64,000 nt of DNA from Dacryopinax spathularia (lineage: Eukaryota > Basidiomycota > Dacrymycetes > Dacrymycetales > Dacrymycetaceae), in contig JBBPFI010000005.1 in assembly GCA_037974965.1 (NCBI GenBank), forward strand, positions 1,922,001 to 1,986,000. Direction: 5' to 3'. The stretch's first letter is position 1, and every line of letters begins with the position of its first letter. Both the position numbers and the translations under genes were made by a program. Shown piece by piece: positions 57,508 to 64,000 of the stretch. Under the pieces are notes generated by a model, which was not told where the DNA came from, did no database searches, and worked only from the letters and a program-made list of their open reading frames with translations.

Positions 57508-60500
57508 ATGTCCAATACGACGTTCTTCTCCCACCTCCCATCCCTATCCAACCTCAACCTCAACCTTGATCTCCCCTACCTCTCCCTCCTCCGGCACATC
57601 TCGCGCTCCGCTCTGACAGGGCTAGGCCTCTCGTTGTACTCCAACTACACCAACCTCACAACCACCCCTACCGGTCTAAGCCTCGATATGGACGCTTCCG
57701 CCTCGACAGGTCAGATGGGACCCGGATCAGTTGGGATCGGGGGTGGTGCAGGAGTAGGAGGAGGCGGGGCAGGAGGAGTAGGTGCAGGGGGAATAGGAGC
57801 GGCGAGGGGGATGACGAGCCGAGAGATGTTAAGCGGGAGCGGAGTGGGGTTCTGGACGAGCAAATGGGCGTTATCCAACATCCTCATGGTACGCTCCATT
57901 CTCCCATTCCTGCTCTCCCCTTCTTTCCTTCTCTCCCTCTCTCCCTATCTTCCTTCTTTGTTACTCCTCTCCAAGCTCCTCCTCACATACCCCCAACGCC
58001 CGACCGTGCTTCGCCCTGCTAGCCTAGCTCCCTCACGCTCACTCATACGGCTCGCTAACGCTCGCAACCAGCCAATCCTCCTCTACAGAATCCAACACCT
58101 CCAAATCCCCCGCACCCGCCTCCGCCTGCGAAGGCTCGCGACCCGCTGGCCACCACCATGGTGGACGTTCCTCCTCCCCTTCCCCATAAACCCGCGCCGG
58201 ACCCGCACTCGCCTCGTACTCCGTGCTCCGACTCTCTACTTCCTGCTTAAGAGCTGGGTGGTGCTCTCCGTTATGTGTTTGCAAGTCGCCGGTTATTGGC
58301 CTACTTCCGCCTCCTCAGCGCAAGGAGGTGCCGAAGGAGGAGGAGGGGCGGAAGGAGGAGGAAGATGGTGGACCCTCCCCCTCGCTGGAGCACTGGGCAA
58401 GCTAGGGGAATACGTAGCCAAGAAGAAATTTGACGACGTTTGTTGGGGCGCATATAAGGCCGTATGCTGCGCTATGCTCGTCGGCACCTTTTTGGGCAAC
58501 CTGGAGGGCGGGGCGGGGGGTGGGGAGGTGTCGTTTAACCTCGTACGTGCTCCTTCCCTTTCCCATACCCGCTTCGACCTGCGGCGCAAGGGCTACTAGG
58601 GTGAGTTGTGCGAAGTCAGGCTAACAGGAAGACAGTTCCCATTCGCCCTCCTCCTATACACCCACTGCTCGCTCGTCCCCTCTCCCCTCACCGCGCCGCC
58701 CACCTCCTCTCCGGCCTCAAACCCCTCCGAGCCGGCAAGACCCAATGCCCATATCATCATCACCATCCTGCTCCCGCTGTCGCTCATGATCGCTCTCCAC
58801 CTGCAGGGCGTGAGCAGGAAATGGGCAGGGAAGAAATTATGGCCTACTGCTTTCTTTGGGGTGATCGGGCAGGTACGTCACTCCTCTCCTGCCACTCACA
58901 CCCTCTCGCTCTTCTCTTCTCTTCTCTTCTCTTCTCTTCTCTGCTGCTGCTGCTGCTGCTGTGGCAAGAAACGTTCCGAGCACAGACGCTGACCCATCAA
59001 ATCCCAGATCCACTTCATCTACGTATTCATGAACCAGATCCGCGCCTACCCCGCGTTCTCCTTCTTCGGGGGGATGCTGGAGCTGCTCACGATCCTCGTC
59101 CTCCTCCTCACAGTCCTGTTGCGGGCAACGATCAACCTGCTTCTTACGGGGTATATCTTGCCCCCTACCTCTACCTCTCAGTCCGACCCTTGGGGGTCTG
59201 CCTCCGACACAGGCGCAGGAACAGGAACAGCAGTAGGGATAACGTGGGAAAGCCTCTCAACCCTGCTAGGTCACCCCTCCGCCCTCCCAACACAAGAAGA
59301 CGAATACTCCGTCGCACTGCTCAAGCTCGCCCAAGCCGGTGCAGCTGACCTGGGGCGGAGAGGGGGGATGGGGAGGGAGCTGGTGGGGCTGAACGAGGGG
59401 GAATGGGATGCTTTTCTGGCTGATGATCTGACTGCTGAGTCTGCGCATGGGAGGGGAAGTGGGAGGGGGGAGGGGGATGGGGGGGTCGTTTGGCTCGACA
59501 GAGGCGGTGCAGATTTACGACTTGCTCCTGGGCCTTCTTCCTTCGGAGCGCCGGGGTCTGCAGGAGGTGGAGGGAGGGGAGGGAAGTTCGGGTATAACAG
59601 AGAGCTGAGAGTGAGGGTGAGGAAGGATACGCCTCCGGGAGGGAGCGTGTACGCTCTTGTTGAGTGGAGCAGGGCGGGCTGGAGGTTCTTGAGGACTTTG
59701 GGGAGGGTAGCGAGGGGTGCGCATCGGCTGTGGGTGTTGAAGCCTCCCGCGCATGCAGGTGAGGAGGGGGTGGGGAGCGGGGATGACCTGCCTCGGGGAA
59801 GTTTAGCGGGAAGAGAGGGGATGGAGCTTGTTCAACATGCCCGAGAGGGAGGGGAAGAGCAGGGTGAAGGGGAGGGTGAGGGAGGGATGAGCAGGGAAGA
59901 GTTGGTGTATGCGCGGTTTTTGGCTGGGCAGGTGGATGGGGATGAGGATGATGAGGATGGGGATGGGGAGTGGAAGCCTGATGGGAGCTCGACTGACGAG
60001 GGTGATTCGTCTGACGAACTGGATGGGGTACCTGAGGGAGTGCCGGAGGAGGAAGCCGAGCGAGAAGACTCTGGCTTGTACTCCGACCTGCTGCAACCTG
60101 TGGCTCCCGACGCCGACCCAACAACAGCCGGCAGTCTCGCGCCTGTGCTCGTAGCCCACCTAACAACACCCTACGCCCTCACCCGCCGGCGGTACCTCTC
60201 CCTCCTCCCCTCCTCCTCCTCCGCCCACCATCAAACAACGCAAGACACCCCCGAATGGCACTCCTTCCTAGCCTCGCGCCGCCGAGCTCCCGGTCAAGGG
60301 CACGTAGACTGGGAAAGAAGCAGCGAGACCGCCCTTCTCTGTGCGGTCTGTATGACCGAGCCGCGCCAGGTGGTTTGCTGGCCGTGTAGGTGTTTGGCGA
60401 TGTGTGATGAGTGTCGGGCGGGGATTGCCGCTAGGTTTGTGTTGAGGGGACAGCATACGTGTCCTTGTTGTCGGCAGGTGTGAGTGACTCTTTTCCTTTC

Positions 60501-60572
60501 TACCGTGGTGAGAGTCGTACTGATTTGCGGGTTGACAGGGTGGAGGGATATAGTAGGGTGTATATCCCCTAG
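57508..60572 (+). CDS. Multi-pass membrane RING E3 ligase, Asi1/Asi3-like
   Basis: Several exons encode an N-terminal membrane part and a C-terminal RING. The first exon (MSNTTFFSHLPSLSNLNLNL) is followed after introns by hydrophobic segments around WVVLSVMCLQVAGYW, CAMLVGTFLGNL, HIIITILLPLSLMIALHLQ and LTILVLLLTVLLRATINLLL. A long cytosolic or nucleoplasmic region follows, rich in Gly, Glu and Asp (DGDEDDEDGDGEWKPDGSS). The RING reads CAVCMTEPRQVVCWPCRCLA, then CDECRAGIAARF and CPCCRQ, a C3HC4-like set. A final intron (GTGAGTGAC..GACAG) joins the tail VVEGYSRVYIP, with TAG at 60570. Asi-type ligases of the inner nuclear membrane degrade mislocalised or signalling proteins. The subfamily call rests on the RING plus tail and the multi-pass layout. 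The start is uncertain. Confidence 0.8.
58912..58962 (+). repeat. Two adjacent microsatellites in an intron
   Basis: A CTTCT-type pentanucleotide run of five or more units is followed directly by about six CTG/TGC triplets. The pair lies between the exon ending FFGVIGQ and the one beginning IHFIYVFMNQ of the RING membrane gene, so it is most likely spliced out. Confidence 0.85.
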
Positions 60573-60688
60573 AAGGAGGGCAGCATGTATCAAAATCGGG
60601 AATCTGTACCATCATCCAGCGGAGTATGTGTCATGCACTAGGTCATCGTAGATATTAGTATTGCCTAGGTCATCTTCTATACGAGTCA

Positions 60689-62556
60689 TCACAGCATACT
60701 CCCCATAAAACCCAACAGCGCCCTAGTCCCCCATCGAACTCCCCTCTCCGGCCTCGCCCAGTCCCGCTCATCCACTCTCCTCCCACAAGTCCAAAGGCCC
60801 TCAACCTCCCTTGCGAGTTTCTGCCTCAGCTCTGGTGAAGAAGTAGAGAGGAGGAAAGAGAGTTCTGTGTCAAGCGAGGCTGAACGGGAATTGAGGTTTG
60901 TCGAGCCGAAGAGCGTAACGCTCGGGCCTGGCGGGGGTCGCTCATCCAGCCTTGCGCCCCCATGCGCATTCTTCATATCACTCCCCGGCCAGAACCAGAG
61001 TCCTACCCCATCCATCAGCGCCAGCCCAAAGCCCATGAAGAGAGAAGGCGCACCTTTAGCGTGATACGTCCACCCCTCTCTCTCCCATTCCTCGAGCCTC
61101 ACTACCTCACCCTCACCCGTCTCTACGTCCCCGGCTAGGCCGGCTGCGCGCACTTTTTTCCAGAACCGTTTTTCGTAGAGTGTATACGCTTCGGGGATCC
61201 GCCCTGACAGGCCTTTGGAGCCGTAGAATCCATTTGCCTACCCCGGGATCAGCTTCTGCGCCCAACTCAAACCTCCCTAACCAGCCGAAGAGGTACAAAA
61301 GAAGGAAGGAAGAAGTGGGCAGAGGACGCACCCTCGGCCCAGCAGCAAGGATCCTCGTCCTCAACCTAGCATCTATCAAAGCGCGCTGATACGGCTCATG
61401 TAGGGCGAAATATCCACTTGTGAGGTCTAGTGAGCCTCCTTGCTGGGAGAGGGACCGGATGAGTAAGGGGAGGAGGGATTCTTCTTCCCTGGTGTTGAAG
61501 GGCCCGGATTGGACTATGGGGCGGAGGAGGGTGTCGTGTGGTTCTTGGTCTTGTGGTGCTCCAGGCGGGGAGCTGGAGCTGGAGGGATGAGAGGAGGGGG
61601 ATGAATGGAGAGTGCGGATATCGCGTTCTGCCGCTCCTGTTATCCGTGGAAAAGAGCACTCTGTGTTCGTCCATTCGAGGGTATACTCCTCCGGGCTGTA
61701 CGCCGTCGATGCGATGTTGGAGGTCGGTAGTAAGCGATACGAATACCGCGCAAACAGTCCCAAAAACCGGAGACAATACTCCGCCAACTCGGGCTGGTTC
61801 GAGAAATGTAAATACCGATCCTGCCGGTCTGTAAAGTAGCTCGTATTCAGGTTCGCTCTGCTCTCCGTTCAGCTCCTGCTGATCTTAGGAGTCAGGAAGA
61901 GGAGGGGAGGGGCATACCCGGAGAACATGACCTCCTCGTCCACCCCGTACACTTTGGCATGCCACGTGCCCCAGCCTTCGTCGAATCGTCTTGGGACTAT
62001 CTTCTCCATAAGGCCGGTGAGTTTGGGGCTTTTGAACATCCGGACTTCTGTCCTGTCTGGAAATGCCCGGAGTAGGGGGAGGAGGAGATGGGCGGTCGAG
62101 GGGCCAGGGCGGGTGGAGCGCCGGAGGTCGAGGAGGAGGGAGAGACGGAGATGGGGATTGATGGATAGGGAACGGTGGAGGGTTTCTATCTGCCCAGTTG
62201 GGTCAGCCGGTGATGAACGGAGGGAGGAGGAGGGGGGCGTACGAGCTCGAGCTCCTCGGTGCCTATGTAGAGCGAGGAGAGGAAGATACGTCGTTTAGCT
62301 CTTTTGACCATATCCTCCAGCAGCCTATCAGCTATGTCCAGGCCATATGAAGAAGTCTACTTACGAGTAAGGTCTTGTAGAAGTCTTTGGGCTGGGAGAG
62401 GATCCTGACATCCTTCGCGTTGAGCGTGAATGTCGGGTGGGATTTTGGGAAGACATCTGCGAGTTGGTGGAGCCGTCTTTGAGGTCTGCAGGTGCAGTTT
62501 CTGAGAGGATTGGTTGGCTTTGTAGCTCGTCCAGCAGAACGAGCGAGACGAAGCAT
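60689..62556 (-). CDS. PGS1: Phosphatidylglycerophosphate synthase (PGS1), mitochondrial
   Basis: A multi-exon gene for CDP-diacylglycerol:glycerol-3-phosphate 3-phosphatidyltransferase, the committed step of phosphatidylglycerol and cardiolipin synthesis at the inner mitochondrial membrane. The start MLRLARSAGRATKPTNPLRN is a good import leader. Exon 2 has KRAKRRIFLSSLYIGTEELE. The first phospholipase-D-type motif is WGTWHAKVYGVDEEVMFSG, followed across an intron by ANLNTSYFTDRQDRYLHFSN. The next exon runs SQQGGSLDLTSGYFALHEPY. The second motif is WTYHAKGAPSLF followed by TLFGSTNLNSRSASLDTELS. The two HxKxxxx(D/G) motifs and their spacing identify the PGS1 family. The gene appears complete and ends convergent with the RING gene, about 115 bp apart. 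Confidence 0.92.
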
Positions 62557-62905
62557 TCAAAGCAAGCTGAAAGGCGACGATAAGGTAGCCGGTCGTCGGT
62601 ATCGACAGCTTCACGTTATTTCTCGAGGTTCGTGATTTTCACGTGCTGGGCGCTTCACCATCATAGGGGTGCCATATCATAATCCTCGCCCTTTTGCACG
62701 TCCTCTGCTAGCATTCCAAAACGAAACAATACAGAACGACCATTGAATATGTGCAGGCTAACTAGGAGCTACTAGGACAGGGCAGAATTTAGGAATACAA
62801 ACACTAAGGACGAGATAAGCTTTGTTGGCCGAAACCCCAGATCTCCCGAGAAGAACGAACTATCCTGACACCTGCATCACCGAGGCGCAACACACGCGCG
62901 AGAAA

Positions 62906-63843
62906 TTACGCAGTCGGCACTTCCTGCGGCGGGGGCTGCATCTGTACCTGGGCCTGCTGCGACCCATCGCCCTCCGCGGCAGCAGCAGCAGCCTTACTCT
63001 TCCTCGGCCTGCCCCGCGCTTTCTTCGCGGGACTCTCGCCGTTCACGCCCTCCAGCCTCGGCACTCCCCTCGGAGTCCCGTCGAACCCTGCTGCGCCAGA
63101 ACCAGACGCGTCGTGCACGTCGCTCGCTCGCTTGGACGGCCGACCGCGTTTCCTTGATTGGCCAGACGGAGGTTGGGGCATCGCCGCGCGGCGTTTCTCT
63201 TCGAGCATTATAGCGGCTTTCTCGTTGAGCGTTTCCTGCAGACTGGGCAGAGGAGGGAGGTCGAGTTCTTGCCTAAGAGCGTCGACAGTCGCTCGTGAGC
63301 GCGCATAATCACCCTCCGTAACAGTAGTGATAGTCGTCTGGAACTCCTGTATGCTACACCACCCCAATCATCAGACCCCTATTTTCCTCAGGGAGCACTT
63401 GAGACGGGCGTACCTCCGCGTAAGGTTCGCCTCGGCCAGATCGACCCGCTCTCGGTCTAGGTTGACCTCCTTCAGAGCTTCGAGTAGCCGTTCACGCTCG
63501 CTTTCGAGCCAGTTCTTCTCGGATCGGACATCTTGCAGTGCCTTTTGCTTTTCTTCGAGCGAGGCTTGGGCGTTAACGATATCGGCCGTATGGATCTGCA
63601 GTGCAAGTGTATGCTTCCTATCATACCGAGTTTAGTATCACATTACGTGGGAGAGGCGGACGAAGAAGTGAGGGAAGGAGGAGAGGGCACCTACTTGAGT
63701 TCGGCCGTCTTTGCGAGCTTTATGAGCTGCTGACTCCAGTCTGTCCCCGGAGCGGCGACGATCGGCCCCTGCGATTCGGGGTCCGGCACCGTCGCCAGGT
63801 AACTCGGCGCGGTCGTCTTCGATGTTGACGCTTTAGGCGCCAT
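62906..63843 (-). CDS. Coiled-coil protein with AT-hook-like motifs
   Basis: Three or more exons starting MAPKASTSKTTAPSYLATVP at 63843. A heptad-rich helical region follows (LEEKQKALQDVRSEKNWLES, EALKEVNLDRERVDLAEANL). The last exon, to the stop at 62906, contains EEKRRAAMPQPPS and two AT-hook-like motifs, SRKRGRPSKRA and KKARGRPRKSK, then an Ala/Gln/Pro tail. AT-hooks bind the minor groove of AT-rich DNA, so a nuclear chromatin-associated protein is likely. I cannot place it in a named complex. Length is about 260 residues. Splice sites near 63.4 and 63.65 kb are plausible but were not all phased. Confidence 0.65.
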
Positions 63844-64000
63844 CTTCTCTCACTTGCTTTCCCTTTCCCCTTCCTTACGGGCTGTACAGTGGAATATATG
63901 TAGGAAGCAGTGGTCCTTGTGGACGTTGAGGGCGGCGACGAGGGCGGTCGGAGGGACGGTGAGGCTGGACGTGGGACAAACAACAAGGGATTGAGGGAAA
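63844..64000. other. Upstream of the AT-hook gene, to window end
   Basis: No gene recognised. It probably contains the 5' leader and promoter of the AT-hook gene. Confidence 0.4.

Overview
The window is fungal nuclear DNA, most likely from a basidiomycete. Genes lie on both strands and are cut by many short introns, mostly about 35-105 nt, with GT..AG borders. The families present fit this: a Dnf-type flippase, fungal uS9m, fungal PGS1, an Asi-type RING protein, a zinc-ribbon alpha-kinase, and an integrase-like gene of a kind I associate with basidiomycetes. I cannot name a species. Exon borders given below were read by eye from splice signals and reading-frame phase; no transcript data were available.

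Layout. 0-6 kb: a possible 3' gene end, then a complete P4-ATPase (minus). 7.2-9.8 kb: a four-exon, 793-residue unknown protein. 10.2-12.1 kb: a large minisatellite of 60-bp units. 12.5-13.4 kb: an F-box-like gene. 15.2-24 kb: an accessory block with an intact-looking DDE integrase gene (minus), a 177-bp direct duplication, a zinc-ribbon/alpha-kinase gene, an unknown gene and a PIF1-type helicase gene (all plus). 24.4-36 kb: mostly unknown multi-exon genes and an AT-rich gap holding a short TTAGGG tract. 36.3-39.4 kb: Rad1 (9-1-1 clamp) divergent from an F-box/leucine-rich gene. 40.2-41.3 kb: a second minisatellite, in inverted orientation and sharing its core motif with the first. 41.8-42.4 kb: a 609-bp inverted-repeat element with a perfect 9-bp target duplication. 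42.6-48.3 kb: a nuclear-looking protein with seven 15-residue repeats, a small unknown gene, and a tyrosine-kinase-like protein kinase with a helical N-terminal domain. 48.8-64 kb: a denser, mostly conserved block with a SNF2 ATPase, mitochondrial uS9, D-aminoacyl-tRNA deacylase, an Asi-type RING membrane protein, PGS1, and a coiled-coil/AT-hook protein.

The conserved genes at both ends and in the middle (flippase, Rad1, SNF2, mitochondrial ribosome and cardiolipin genes) serve unrelated housekeeping roles. The accessory region between about 7 and 42 kb is rich in repeats, mobile-element traces and unrecognised genes. The two related minisatellites lie about 28 kb apart near its edges.
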